This document shows positions 27,452-37,410 of a DNA stretch of 64,000 nucleotides, in pieces. Under the pieces are notes generated by a model. The model was not told the DNA's origin, did no database searches, and was given only the letters and a program-made list of their open reading frames with translations. The DNA lies in NCBI RefSeq assembly GCF_029870955.1, contig NZ_PGFQ01000001.1, positions 2,418,001 to 2,482,000 on the forward strand, read 5' to 3'. The number at the start of each line of letters is the position of its first letter. Position 1 is the first letter of the stretch. The translations under genes were made by a program, and so were the position numbers. This DNA is from Sulfitobacter faviae. Its GTDB lineage: Bacteria; Pseudomonadota; Alphaproteobacteria; Rhodobacterales; Rhodobacteraceae.

Positions 27452-28717
27452 TCAGCTCAGCGCGCGCCAGCCGATGTCGCGGCGGCAGAACCCTTCGGGC
27501 CATTCGATCCCATCGACCATCGCATAGGCACGCTCTTGCGCCTCGGCCAGCGTGGCCCCGCGTGCGGTGACATTCAGCACCCGCCCACCATTGGCCAAGA
27601 TCGCCCCGTCCTGCGCCTTGGTGCCCGCGTGGAACACCATATTGGCGCTATCCTCGGGCAGGGCGGAGAGGCCCTTGATCTCGCTGCCCTTTTCATAGTC
27701 ACCGGGGTAGCCTTTGGCGGCCATCACCACGGTCAGCGCGTGATCTTCGGCCCAGGTCACCTGCATATCGGCCAGCGCGCCCTTTGCGCAGGCCTGCATC
27801 AGATCAAAAGCCTGCGCGCCGAGGCGCATCATCAGCACCTGGCACTCCGGGTCGCCGAAACGGACATTGTATTCCACCAGCCGCGGCTGGCCGTCCTTGA
27901 TCATCAAGCCGGCATAGAGCACGCCCTGATAGGGCATTCCGCGCTTGGCCATCTCGGCCATGCAGGGGCGGATGATCTCATTCAGCGCGCGTTCGGCGAT
28001 CTCGTCGCTCAGCACCGGGGCGGGGGAATAGGCGCCCATGCCGCCGGTGTTGGGGCCGCTGTCGCCTTCGCCGACCCGCTTGTGGTCTTGGGCCGTGCCG
28101 ATGGGCAGCACCGTCTCCCCGTCGCAGAGCACGAAGAAAGACGCCTCTTCGCCTTCCATGAACTCTTCGATCACGACCTCGGCACCCGCCTCGCCAAAGG
28201 CACCGTCAAACATCTCATCCACGGCGGCCAACGCTTCGGCGTCACTCATGGCGATGATGACACCCTTGCCTGCCGCCAGACCGTCGGCCTTGATCACGAT
28301 GGGCGCACCTTGCTTTTCGACATAGGCGCGGGCGCTGGCGGCGTCGGTGAAATGGCCATAGCCCGCCGTGGGGGCCGCGCAGGCGTCGCAGATTTCCTTG
28401 GTGAAGGCTTTGGAAGCCTCCAGCGCCGCCGCTGCTTTGGAGGGGCCAAAGACATCGAAACCCGCCGCGCGCAGATCGTCGCCCACACCCGCGGCGAGGG
28501 GCGCTTCGGGGCCGATGACGACGAAATCGATGTTATTGCCCTCGCAGAAGGCCACAACCGCCGCGCCATCCATGATGTCGAGCTTGGCGCATTGCGCGAT
28601 GGCGGCGATGCCCGCGTTCCCCGGTGCCACGATCAGCTTGTCGCATTTGGGGTTCTGCATAACCGCCCAAGCAAGTGAATGTTCGCGGCCACCGCTGCCG
28701 AGGATCAGGATATTCAT
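27452..28717 (-). CDS. purD: phosphoribosylamine-glycine ligase
   Basis: 421 residues. Second step of purine synthesis. The N-terminal domain starts [17 protein letters not shown]. The ATP-grasp core includes [41 protein letters not shown] and [17 protein letters not shown] precedes the ATG at 28717. It is divergent from xseA across a 70-base gap that must hold both promoters. Confidence 0.97.
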   Translation of the reverse strand: MNILILGSGGREHSLAWAVMQNPKCDKLIVAPGNAGIAAIAQCAKLDIMDGAAVVAFCEGNNIDFVVIGPEAPLAAGVGDDLRAAGFDVFGPSKAAAALEASKAFTKEICDACAAPTAGYGHFTDAASARAYVEKQGAPIVIKADGLAAGKGVIIAMSDAEALAAVDEMFDGAFGEAGAEVVIEEFMEGEEASFFVLCDGETVLPIGTAQDHKRVGEGDSGPNTGGMGAYSPAPVLSDEIAERALNEIIRPCMAEMAKRGMPYQGVLYAGLMIKDGQPRLVEYNVRFGDPECQVLMMRLGAQAFDLMQACAKGALADMQVTWAEDHALTVVMAAKGYPGDYEKGSEIKGLSALPEDSANMVFHAGTKAQDGAILANGGRVLNVTARGATLAEAQERAYAMVDGIEWPEGFCRRDIGWRALS

Positions 28718-28787
28718 GCCGCGCACTCCCTTGGACTTCGTTGCTCCGCGTTCTAAGCTGGGGGGCCCACAGACACAAGGTGCACAG

Positions 28788-30348
28788 ATGGATCTGTTCG
28801 ACGACCCCGCCCCCGGTGACAACAGCCCCGAATTCACGGTGACCGAGCTTTCGGGCGCGATTAAACGGGTGATCGAGGGGGAGTTCGGCCATGTGCGGAT
28901 TCGCGGTGAAGTGGGCCGCGTCAGCCGCCCGCGTTCGGGCCATGTCTATCTCGACCTCAAGGATGACCGCTCGGTCATCTCGGGCGTGATCTGGAAAGGC
29001 GTGACCGCACGGCTTGAGACCCAGCCCGAAGAGGGGATGGAGGTCATCGCCACCGGGCGCATCACCACCTTTGGCGGGCAGTCGAAATACCAAATCGTCA
29101 TCGAGGACATCAAACCGGCGGGCATGGGCGCGCTGATGGCGCTGTTGGAGAAACGCAAGGCGGCGCTGGCGGCAGAGGGGCTGTTCGCCCCCGAACGCAA
29201 ACGCCCGCTGCCCTATCTGCCCGAGATTATCGGCGTTGTGACATCGCCCTCGGGGCCGTGATCCGTGACATTCTGCACCGGCTGCGGGATCGTTTCCCGC
29301 GCAAGGTGCTGGTCTGGCCGGTCGCCGTTCAGGGCGCGAAATGCGCGCCCGAGGTGGTGCGCGCCATCCAAGGGTTCAACCGGCTCACCCCCGGTGGCGC
29401 GTTGCCCCGGCCCGAGTTGATCATCGTGGCCCGTGGCGGTGGCTCGGTCGAAGACCTTTGGGGCTTCAACGAGGAAAGCGTCGCCCGCGCGGCGGCAGCC
29501 TCGGACATTCCGCTGATCTCTGCCGTGGGGCATGAGACGGACACGACGCTGATCGACTTCGTCTCGGACAAACGCGCGCCCACGCCGACGGCGGCGGCGG
29601 AATTGGCGGTGCCGGTGCGGCATGAGCTGGCGGCATGGCTGGAGGGGCAGGGCGCGAGGATGCGTCAGGCGCTGAGCCAAGGGCTGACCCGTCGCAGCCA
29701 GCGGATGCGGGATCTGGCGCGGGCCTTGCCCCGGGCCGACACGCTGCTGGAGGGGCCGCGCCAGCGCCTTGATCGCGGGGGGAGAAACTGGCCCCCGCGC
29801 TGATCGCAGGCGTCCAAGGCCGCCGCGTCAAGCTGGCCGATATGTCAGGCGCTCTGCGCCCCGGCACCCTGCGCCGCCAGTTGGAGGCGGATCGTCAGCG
29901 TCTGGCGCAGCTCTCGGCACGGCTCGACCCGGCGTGGCAACGCAATTTGGCCGGGCAACGCGAACGGCTGGCCGCGCGGATTGACCGGTTCCACCCCGAG
30001 GTGCTGCACCGCCAAATCCTCCGCCGCCGCGAGCGGTTGGTCGATCGCACACAAACCTTCCGCCCCGAGGTTCTGCGCCGCGACCTGTCGCGCCAAGACC
30101 AACGGTTGAAAGAGGTGCTGGCCCGGCTGGCGCGCGCAGGCCGCGCCGATCAGGACCGCCGCCGCCGCCAGATCGACGCGATGGGCCGCACGCTCGGCAC
30201 GCTCGGCTACCGCGAAACGCTGGCCCGTGGTTTCGCCGTGGTGCGGGGCGACGGTGATGTGGTGACCAGTGCGGAGGCTGCCAAGAAGGCGGCGCATCTG
30301 GAGATCGAATTCGCCGACGGTCGCTTGCCGGTCAAAGGCGAGGGCTGA
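28788..30348 (+). CDS. xseA: exodeoxyribonuclease VII large subunit (two frameshifts)
   Basis: Large subunit of ExoVII, which degrades single-stranded DNA. The OB-fold ([20 protein letters not shown]) is followed by the catalytic domain: [48 protein letters not shown] helical tail ends near [15 protein letters not shown]. The frame is broken twice. One G added to the GGGG run 29252-29255 and one to the G6 run 29777-29782 restores a protein of about 520 residues, the normal length. xseB is not adjacent. Confidence 0.93.
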
Positions 30349-30354
30349 ACTGGC

Positions 30355-30744
30355 CTAGACCCCGACCTCCGGCCCAAGGCACAGCAGCGGCTCGGTCATT
30401 TCCCTCGCCTCATAAAGCGCGGTCTCGGTCGGGTCATTCTCGAACCGTGCGACCAGCCCGGTCGGGTTTTCGCTAAAGCTCCAGCATTGCGGGGCGGGGT
30501 CGTCTTCGTAGACAAAGCAGATCAGCCCATCGGCCTCATACCAGCGCCCCTCTTTGCAATGGCCATCGAGGAAGGACCACTGCACGCGCCGGTTCTCGCG
30601 ATAGATTTCCGCCCCATAGGGCGCGCCGGACTGGCCGAAATAGAGCGTCTTGCCTTCCGTATAGGCTTCGAACTCCGCCGCCGACATCTCGGCCAAGGCA
30701 GGCAGTGGAAGGAAGGCGCAGATCAGGGCGAAGGCATGTCTCAT
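30355..30744 (-). CDS. small secreted protein of unknown function
   Basis: 129 residues with a signal peptide (MRHAFALICAFLPLPALAEM). The mature part is Cys- and Trp-containing (DGHCKEGRWYEADGLICFVY), looking like a disulfide-stabilised periplasmic domain. The start at 30744 is the first ATG with a proper signal. It lies 6 bases from the xseA stop, convergent. No confident family. Confidence 0.72.
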   Translation of the reverse strand: MRHAFALICAFLPLPALAEMSAAEFEAYTEGKTLYFGQSGAPYGAEIYRENRRVQWSFLDGHCKEGRWYEADGLICFVYEDDPAPQCWSFSENPTGLVARFENDPTETALYEAREMTEPLLCLGPEVGV

Positions 30745-30785
30745 GCCACCAGCCTGCCAGAAGCCCGCGCCCCGCGCCAGTGGGG

Positions 30786-31786
30786 TCAGCGCCGATGCCA
30801 CCGCGCCACGCGCCGGTCCATCATCCGCCGCCAAAGCGGGGAACGAGGGCAATCACCGCCATCACGGGCAGGGAATAGGGCAGTTTCGGCATATCATGGG
30901 TCACTTCCAGCGCCGGGAAGGCGCGGGCGGGGCGCATGTGGTGGTCCGAATGGCGCGGGGCGTTCAGCATCATCGCGGCGGAGTACCATTTGGGCGCGTT
31001 CCAACTGTGCTGCGGGCGCATCGGCTCGAACCGGCCATCGGGGCGCTGCTCTCGTCGCAGCCCATAGTGCTGCACATAGTCCGACAGCAGCAGTTGCATC
31101 TGCGCATAGGCCGCCAGCCCGATATAGGCGAGCAGCCCGTCGACCCCGCCTAGCAGCAGCGCCGTGAGCAGCGCCAGCGCCGCGCCAGTGAGGTAGAGCA
31201 CGTAAGGGTGCAACCCTTTCGCCCCCGTCTTGCGCGCCCGCTGCGCGCTGTCGGCCTGCCACCCCGCGCGAAACTCCCCCCAGCTTGCGCTCAGCAGAAA
31301 CCGCCAGAACCCCATGCCCTTGGGCGCGGAGTTGGGGTCAGCCGGGGTGGCGGCGGCGGGATGATGCACCCGCAGATGGGCCGAGACGTGGTGCCCGTGC
31401 AGCAGCGAGATATAGATCGCCGTGCCAATCCGCCGGGGCAGGCGGCGGCGGGCGTGGATCAACTCATGGGCGTTGGAATTGCTGATCTGGCCCAGAAACA
31501 GGCCAAGGGCGGCAAAGATCAGGGCGCGGTCCAGCCCCTCAAGATGCGGGGCTGCGCCAATCGCCCAGACCCCGAGCGGCAGCAGCAGGAAATGCGCGGC
31601 GGCCAAGGTCAGCGTCAGGGCGCGGCCCGAGCTGTCGGAAAGGCGCAGCGCGCGGCCCAACCGGTCCATAAAGGCCACATGCACCGTGATCGACAACAGC
31701 GCCAGCACGGGCCAGACCCCGCCCCAGAGGGCGGCCGCGGCGATCAGCACCGCCGGTGTCAGACTTGCGATCACATACCACAGCAT
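30786..31786 (-). CDS. AlkB-like diiron membrane hydroxylase/desaturase (one frameshift at the C-terminus)
   Basis: About 333 residues with several membrane helices and the His clusters of alkane 1-monooxygenases: HELIHA, HGHHVSAHLRVHH, YVQHYG and RHSDHH. It would hydroxylate or desaturate a hydrophobic chain using a ferredoxin/rubredoxin electron source; the substrate cannot be read from sequence. AGGGGAAA precedes the ATG at 31786. The frame stops early at 30821; one base added to the GGGG run 30838-30841 gives an LWRRMMDRRVARWHRR tail ending at 30786, as in relatives. Confidence 0.82.
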
Positions 31787-31945
31787 GCGTTTTCCCCTGC
31801 GACCCCACGCCAATCGGCTCGGCCCCGTATTCTGCCCGCCGCAGGGGCCGTGCACAACGCAAACACCCGCGCGATTGTCGCTTTTTGATCGCGCCTAGGG
31901 CTTTGGATTTGTTACCAAGGCGGAAAGCAAGGCGGGGGGAGAGAC

Positions 31946-33658
31946 ATGGCGCTGGACGATCACGGCAAGGCTGCGGCGGGGGAGCCGCGAAAGGGCGTTT
32001 GGAAATCCGGCAAGGGCAAGGGGCGGCATCACCCCAAGGGGCGGCAGTTGGAGGATACGGCGTGGGAGGAGGTCCGCGCGCTGTTGGGCAACCGCCCGCG
32101 CGCCCGCGATCTGCTGATCGAGTTTCTGCATCTGATCCAAGACCGCTTTGGCCACCTGTCGGCCGCGCATCTGCGCGCCTTGGCCGAAGAGATGCGCCTG
32201 TCGATGGCCGAGGTCTATGAGGTCGCCAGTTTTTACGCCCATTTCGACGTGGTGAAAGAGGGCGAGACCCCGCCGCCCGCGCTGACCATCCGCGTCTGCG
32301 ATTCGCTGTCTTGCGAGCTGGCCGGGGCGCAGGCGTTAAAAACCGCGTTGGAGGAGGGGTTGGACCCGACCGAAGTGCGCGTGTTGCGCGCGCCCTGCAT
32401 GGGGCGCTGCGACACGGCGCCGGTGCTGGAACTGGGGCATAACCATATCGACCACGCGACGCCCGAGAAAGTTCTTGCGGCCATTGGCGCCGGAGATACC
32501 CATGCCCACCTGCCTGGCTATGAAACTTACGAAACCTACGCGGCATCAGGGGGTTACAACGCGCTGTTGAACCTGCGTCAGGGGGGCGATTGGGAAGCGG
32601 TGCAGGAGCAATTGTTGCAGGCTGGGCTGCGCGGCCTTGGTGGGGCTGGTTTCCCCTCGGGCAAGAAATGGGGCTTCGTGCGCGGCAATCCCGGCCCGCG
32701 CTATCTGGCGGTGAATGGCGATGAGGGCGAGCCGGGCACCTTCAAGGACCGCTGGTATCTCGAACGCAGGCCGCATCTCTTCCTCGAAGGGATGCTGATC
32801 GCCGCTTGGGCGGTGGAGGCGGAGAAAGTCTTTCTCTACATGCGCGACGAATACCCGGCGGTGCTGGAGATCCTGCGCCGTGAGATTGGCGCTCTGGAAG
32901 GTGCGGGCCTCATTACGCCCGGCTATGTCGATCTGCGCCGCGGGGCGGGCGCCTATATCTGCGGCGAGGAAAGCGCCATGATCGAAAGCATCGAAGGCAA
33001 GCGCGGATTGCCGCGCCACCGCCCGCCCTATGTGGCGCAGGTCGGTGTCTTTGGCCGCCCGACTTTGGTGCATAACGTGGAGACTCTGCATTGGATCGCC
33101 CGCATTTGCCGCGAGGGGCCGCAGGTGTTGAATGGGGTCGAAAAGAATGGCCGCAAGGGGCTGCGGAGCTATTCCGTTTCGGGCCGTGTGGCGCGCCCGG
33201 GGATGTATCTGCTGCCCGCAGGCTCGACCATCACCGATATCATCGCCTCGGCGGGGGGCATGGCAGAGGGCCATCTGTTCAAAGCCTATCAACCGGGTGG
33301 GCCGTCCTCGGGGCTGTTGCCCGCGTCGATGGCGGATCTGCCGTTGGACTTTGACACGTTGCAGCCACATGGGTCTTTCATCGGCTCGGCGGCGGTGGTC
33401 GTCCTGTCGGAACACGACAGCGCGCGGGCCGCCGCCCTCAACATGCTGCGGTTTTTCGAGGATGAAAGCTGTGGCCAATGCACGCCCTGCCGGGTCGGCT
33501 GTGAAAAGGCGGTGAAGCTGATGCAGGAGGACCGCTGGGACCAAGACCTGCTGGAGGCGTTGTCGACCGCCATGGTCGATGCCTCGATCTGCGGGCTGGG
33601 GCAGGCGGCGCCGAACCCGATCCGGCTGGTGATGCAGCATTTCCCCGATGAAATCTGA
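31946..33658 (+). CDS. NuoE-NuoF fusion, formate dehydrogenase-type NAD-reducing subunit
   Basis: 570 residues. The N-terminal NuoE-like domain holds a 2Fe-2S site (C118, C123, C151, C155). The C-terminal NuoF-like domain has the NAD(H)/FMN motifs GLRGLGGAGFPSGKKW, NGDEGEPGTFKDR and GAGAYICGEESAM, and a 4Fe-4S site in ESCGQCTPCRVG with a distal Cys in SICGLGQ. The fusion and the GLGQAAPNPI end resemble the diaphorase part (FdsGB-like) of soluble NAD-dependent formate dehydrogenases. The catalytic molybdenum subunit is not adjacent: ftsY follows after 94 bases. Confidence 0.85.
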   Translation: MALDDHGKAAAGEPRKGVWKSGKGKGRHHPKGRQLEDTAWEEVRALLGNRPRARDLLIEFLHLIQDRFGHLSAAHLRALAEEMRLSMAEVYEVASFYAHFDVVKEGETPPPALTIRVCDSLSCELAGAQALKTALEEGLDPTEVRVLRAPCMGRCDTAPVLELGHNHIDHATPEKVLAAIGAGDTHAHLPGYETYETYAASGGYNALLNLRQGGDWEAVQEQLLQAGLRGLGGAGFPSGKKWGFVRGNPGPRYLAVNGDEGEPGTFKDRWYLERRPHLFLEGMLIAAWAVEAEKVFLYMRDEYPAVLEILRREIGALEGAGLITPGYVDLRRGAGAYICGEESAMIESIEGKRGLPRHRPPYVAQVGVFGRPTLVHNVETLHWIARICREGPQVLNGVEKNGRKGLRSYSVSGRVARPGMYLLPAGSTITDIIASAGGMAEGHLFKAYQPGGPSSGLLPASMADLPLDFDTLQPHGSFIGSAAVVVLSEHDSARAAALNMLRFFEDESCGQCTPCRVGCEKAVKLMQEDRWDQDLLEALSTAMVDASICGLGQAAPNPIRLVMQHFPDEI

Positions 33659-33752
33659 CCTCGCCCCTCCCGGCGGGCTTGATCTGCCCGGGCGCCCTTC
33701 CATCTGCGCGGGCAAGCCTATAGATCAAGACGAAACTGCATGGGAGACGCCG

Positions 33753-35107
33753 ATGGCCTTCTTCACGAAGCTCAAGGACCGCTTGTTCAAATCCTCGTCT
33801 AAACTCGACGAGGGGTTGGAGGCAATCGTCAGCGATGGCGGAGAGGCGGAGGCCGAAGCGGCCCCCGTGGATGCGGTGATGGACCAGCCCGGCGCGGCCT
33901 CTGACGTGATGCCCGACGGGCAGGAGGACAGCGGCCCGATGTTGGCGGCAGAGCGGGAGGCGGCGGAAGAGCCGACCCCCGCGCCTGAACCCGCCCCGGA
34001 ACCCGAGACGCTCCCAGAACCCGAGCCGCAGCCTGCGCCTGAACCGCAGCCCGAACCGTCTGAGCCCCAGCCGGACCCCAGACCCGCGCAGGACCCCCCG
34101 CCGCTGACCCCGAGCCTGCACCGACCCCGGAGGAAGTTCCCGCGGCGACCGACCTGCGCCAAGCGATGACCCCCGTCGCCCCGGCGCTGGACGAAACCCC
34201 AGCCGAGGCCGCCGCCGCCAAACCGGGTCTTCTGGGCCGTCTCATGGGGCGCGGCGCCGCGCAGCCCGTGGTGCGCCGGACGCTGGATGACGAGATGCTC
34301 GAACAGCTCGAAGAGCTGCTGATCAGCGCCGACATGGGCGTCGACACGGCGCTGCGGGTCACCGCGAATATGGCCGAGGGGCGCTTTGGCAAAAAACTCT
34401 CGGTGGCTGAGATCAAAAAACTGCTCGCCAGCGAAGTCAGCCGGATCATGGAGCCTGTGGCTCGGCCCTTGCCGCTCTATGCCAAGACCCCGCAAGTGGT
34501 GCTGGTGGTCGGTGTGAACGGCTCGGGCAAGACGACGACCATCGGCAAATTGGCCTCGCAATTCCGTGCGGCGGGCAAGAAGGTCGTGATCGCCGCAGGG
34601 GATACCTTCCGCGCCGCCGCGGTAGAGCAATTGCAGGTCTGGGGCGAACGCGCCAACGTGCCCGTGCTGACCGCGCCCGAGGGCAGCGACCCGGCGAGTC
34701 TTGCCTTTGACGCCATGGGCCGCGCGCAGGAAGAGGGGGCCGATCTGTTGCTGATCGACACGGCGGGCCGCTTGCAAAACCGGGGCGACCTGATGGAGGA
34801 ATTGGCCAAGATCGTCCGCGTCATCCGCAAGAAGGATGAGACCGCGCCGCATAACACCCTATTGGTGCTGGATGCGACGACGGGGCAGAATGCGGTCAAT
34901 CAGGTGAAGGTCTTTCAGGAGATCTCCGATGTCAGCGGTCTGGTGATGACCAAGCTTGACGGCACCGCCAAGGGTGGCGTGCTGGTGGCGCTGGCGGATC
35001 GCTTTGGCCTGCCCATTCATGCCGTGGGCGTGGGCGAGCAGATTGACGATCTGTCGCCCTTTGACCCGGATGAATTCGCCGCCGCCTTGGTGGGCACGGA
35101 TGGCTGA
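33753..35107 (+). CDS. ftsY: signal recognition particle receptor FtsY (one frameshift)
   Basis: GTPase that docks ribosome-SRP complexes at the membrane. Starts MAFFTKLKDRLFKSSSKLDE (membrane-targeting helix), then an acidic Pro/Glu-rich A domain. The NG domain has G1 GVNGSGKTTTIGKLA, DTFRAAAVEQL, G3 DTAGRLQNRGDLM and TKLDGTAKGG. The frame breaks in the low-complexity part; one C added to the C6 run 34094-34099 joins the two frames. An intact FtsY is essential, so a sequencing error is much likelier than a lesion. Confidence 0.94.
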
Positions 35108-35140
35108 GAGTACACTGGCCGCCGAAAGTGGCGGCCCTGT

Positions 35141-35626
35141 TCAGTCATGGGTGCCAAGCTTTCGTTCGATCCAGCGCAGAACGGTCAAAACCAGCACCAC
35201 GACCCCTGCGGTCAAACAGGCCAGCAGGATTTGTCCCGCGCCGCAGGACAGGCCGATGGCCCCGGCCAGCCACATCGACGCGCCGGTGGTGATGTTGCGC
35301 ACCTCTCCGTTCGAGGTGAAAATGATCCCCGCCGCGAGGAAGGCGACGCCTGCGGTCACCGCCTCGATGAGGCGCAATGGATCGAAGCGCATCTGGTCGC
35401 CATCGCCGAACTCCAGACTGCCAAGCTCTTGCCCGATGATGATGAAGAGACAGGCGGCGATGGCCACCATGATATGGGTCCGCAGCCCCGCAGGCTTGTC
35501 GCGCCGTTCGCGCTCATACCCGACGACCCCCGCCAGAAAGGCGGCCATCAGCAGCCGCGCCGCGGCGACGGTGACCGGCACTTTGGAAAAACTGTGGGTA
35601 AGATCGGCGATCAGGCTTTCAAACAT
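35141..35626 (-). CDS. MgtC/SapB family membrane protein
   Basis: 161 residues with four or five membrane helices. The MgtC signature is present: LLMAAFLAGVVGYERERRDK, PAGLRTHIMVAIAACLFII and VAFLAAGIIF, followed by NITTGASMWLAGAIGL. It lacks the C-terminal ACT-like domain of Salmonella MgtC. Linked in other bacteria to magnesium limitation or ATP synthase inhibition; the role here is unknown. It converges with ftsY and is divergent from the EamA gene. Confidence 0.88.
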   Translation of the reverse strand: MFESLIADLTHSFSKVPVTVAAARLLMAAFLAGVVGYERERRDKPAGLRTHIMVAIAACLFIIIGQELGSLEFGDGDQMRFDPLRLIEAVTAGVAFLAAGIIFTSNGEVRNITTGASMWLAGAIGLSCGAGQILLACLTAGVVVLVLTVLRWIERKLGTHD

Positions 35627-35689
35627 GGAAATTCCGTTGGTGATAAAGGCTTTGAAGTATAAACCTCTCGCCGCGGTGGTGGTTCCGCG

Positions 35690-36592
35690 ATGACCGATTG
35701 GATCCTGTCGATCGAAGGCACCCCCGCGGGCCACACCGCGGCCCTGTGGCTGGCGCTTTCCGCAGCCTTCCTGCACGCGGTTTTCGGCGCGCTGCAAAAG
35801 GGGCGGCATGATCCGTGGCTCACGCGCGGGGCGATCGATGTCTCTTATGGCGTGATGGCGGCCCCCTTTGCGCTTTTCGTCGTGCCTTGGCCCGAGCCGC
35901 ATATGTGGGTGATCTTCCTCGGCGCTTTCGTGATCCATGTGATCTACAAGCTGTTGCAGGCATGGGCCTATACCAAGGGCGCCTATACGGTGGTCTACCC
36001 GGTGGTGCGCGGCACGGGGCCGCTCTTTGCCGTGGTCGGCGCCTATCTGATCTTTGGTGAGCGGTTCAACGCGGTGCAATGGCTTGGCGTGGCAGTGCTG
36101 CTAAGCGGTATCTTCGGCCTTGCTCTTTATAACCTGCGCAATCTGGTCGCCGCGCGCGATACGCTGCACGCAGCGCTCGGGCTGGCGGTGCTGACGGGCT
36201 TGTTCGTGGCGCTTTACACCACATATGACGCATACGGCATCCGCGCCACGGCGGATCCTTTCACCTTCCTTGCATGGTTTTTCATGATCGACGGGTTGGT
36301 GATGCCGGTGATCGCATGGCGGCGCTGGCACGCGATGGAGAACCCACCCGAGGTGGCGCCGCTGATGCTGCGCGGCTTTATCGGCGGGATCATCGCTTTT
36401 GCGAGTTTCGGGTCGGTCATGCTGGCCACGCGGCTCGACAAGGTGGGCGAGGCGGCGGTGCTGCGCGAGACCTCGACCGTCTTTGCCGCGCTGATCGGGG
36501 TGCTGGTGCTGAAAGAAACCGTCGGCCCGCGCCGCATCGCGCTGATGGCGCTGATCGCAGCCGGGGCGGTGATTGTTGAAATAGGCGGCTAA
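35690..36592 (+). CDS. EamA/DMT-family transporter
   Basis: 300 residues, ten hydrophobic segments in two EamA repeats. The repeat boundary motifs YPVVRGTGPLFAVVGAYLIF (about residue 103) and LRETSTVFAALIGVLVLKE (about residue 260) are typical of drug/metabolite exporters. Substrate unknown. The next gene (yciB) starts 10 bases after its stop, so the two are likely cotranscribed. Confidence 0.85.
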   Translation: MTDWILSIEGTPAGHTAALWLALSAAFLHAVFGALQKGRHDPWLTRGAIDVSYGVMAAPFALFVVPWPEPHMWVIFLGAFVIHVIYKLLQAWAYTKGAYTVVYPVVRGTGPLFAVVGAYLIFGERFNAVQWLGVAVLLSGIFGLALYNLRNLVAARDTLHAALGLAVLTGLFVALYTTYDAYGIRATADPFTFLAWFFMIDGLVMPVIAWRRWHAMENPPEVAPLMLRGFIGGIIAFASFGSVMLATRLDKVGEAAVLRETSTVFAALIGVLVLKETVGPRRIALMALIAAGAVIVEIGG

Positions 36593-36602
36593 AGGAACAG
36601 GC

Positions 36603-37208
36603 ATGTCAGAACCAAGAGAGATCAACCCAATGTTGCGGGCAGGCTTGGAATACGGGCCGGTCTTGGCCTTCCTTGTGGCCTATCTGTGGCTCAAGGATAA
36701 CACCTACACCTTCGGCGGGACGGAGTATGACGGCTTTATCGTCGTCACCGCGATGTTCGTGCCGCTGCTGGTGCTCTCGACCGGCGCGCTTTGGGCGCTG
36801 ACGGGCAAGCTGAGCCGGATGCAGGTCGCCACCGTGGTGCTGGTGGTGATTTTCGGCGGGCTCTCGGTCTGGCTGAACGATGACCGCTTCTTCAAAATGA
36901 AGCCGACGCTGATCTATGTGCTTTTCGGCGGCCTTCTGGCCGTCGGCCTGCTGCGCGGGCAATCCTACCTGAAATACGTCATGGAAGAGATGATGCCCCT
37001 GCGCGATGAGGGCTGGATGCTGCTGACCAAACGGCTGATGTATTTCTTCTTTGGTCTGGCGCTGGCGAATGAGGTGATCTGGCGGTTCTTCTCGACCGAC
37101 ACATGGGTCTACTTCAAAACTTTCGGCCTGACAGCGGCGATTTTCGTTTTCTTCATGGCGCAGGGCAAGCTGTTCGAAGCCTACGGCGAAAAGAAAGACC
37201 ATGGCTGA
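36603..37208 (+). CDS. yciB: YciB/IspZ inner-membrane septation-type protein
   Basis: 201 residues with about six membrane helices. Family features: EYGPVLAFLVAYLW, YDGFIVVTAMFVPL, GLSVWLNDDRFFKMKPT and ANEVIWRFFSTDTWVYFKTF. YciB proteins affect envelope synthesis and septation. AAAGGAAC precedes the ATG. It lies directly downstream of the EamA gene. Confidence 0.92.
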   Translation: MSEPREINPMLRAGLEYGPVLAFLVAYLWLKDNTYTFGGTEYDGFIVVTAMFVPLLVLSTGALWALTGKLSRMQVATVVLVVIFGGLSVWLNDDRFFKMKPTLIYVLFGGLLAVGLLRGQSYLKYVMEEMMPLRDEGWMLLTKRLMYFFFGLALANEVIWRFFSTDTWVYFKTFGLTAAIFVFFMAQGKLFEAYGEKKDHG

Positions 37209-37244
37209 TCCGCTCAAATTTAACGAAGGCCCCGCGCGAAACTG

Positions 37245-37273
37245 TTGACCTGTAGCGTCGCGCGGCGTAATCC
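37245..37273 (+). promoter_or_regulatory. possible sigma-70 promoter of the metZ leader
   Basis: TTGACC (37245-37250), 17-base spacer, then TAATCC (37268-37273). The -35 box is good and the -10 box is poor. The position just before the riboswitch makes it the best candidate. Confidence 0.35.
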
Positions 37274-37277
37274 ACCC

Positions 37278-37335
37278 CGCGTGGCGATTTGTTACCGGAT
37301 TGTGGGCCACGTTAAACATGCCGCTAAAAGGTCAG
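37278..37335 (+). promoter_or_regulatory. SAM-II riboswitch
   Basis: S-adenosylmethionine-sensing leader in front of metZ. Stem P1 is CGTGGC (37280-37285) with GCCACG (37306-37311). The loop begins GATTTGTTACC, and after P1 come TTAAA (37312-37316) and GCTAAAAGG (37323-37331), matching the conserved GAUUU, UUAAA and GCUAAAAAGG blocks of the alphaproteobacterial SAM-II class that form the binding pseudoknot. High SAM should lower metZ expression. Confidence 0.88.
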
Positions 37336-37339
37336 GATG

Positions 37340-37376
37340 AAAGACCCTTTCGCTTGGCCGCGTCTGGGGTTTTTTT
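37340..37376 (+). terminator. candidate attenuator/terminator between SAM-II and metZ
   Basis: AAAGACCC (37340-37347) can pair with GGGTTTTT (37367-37374, one G-U pair), ending in a run of seven T (37370-37376). It would let the riboswitch act on transcription rather than only on translation. Inferred from pairing only. Confidence 0.45.
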
Positions 37377-37410
37377 ATGCCCGCGAGGTCGGGCCGGAAG
37401 GATGAGATAG

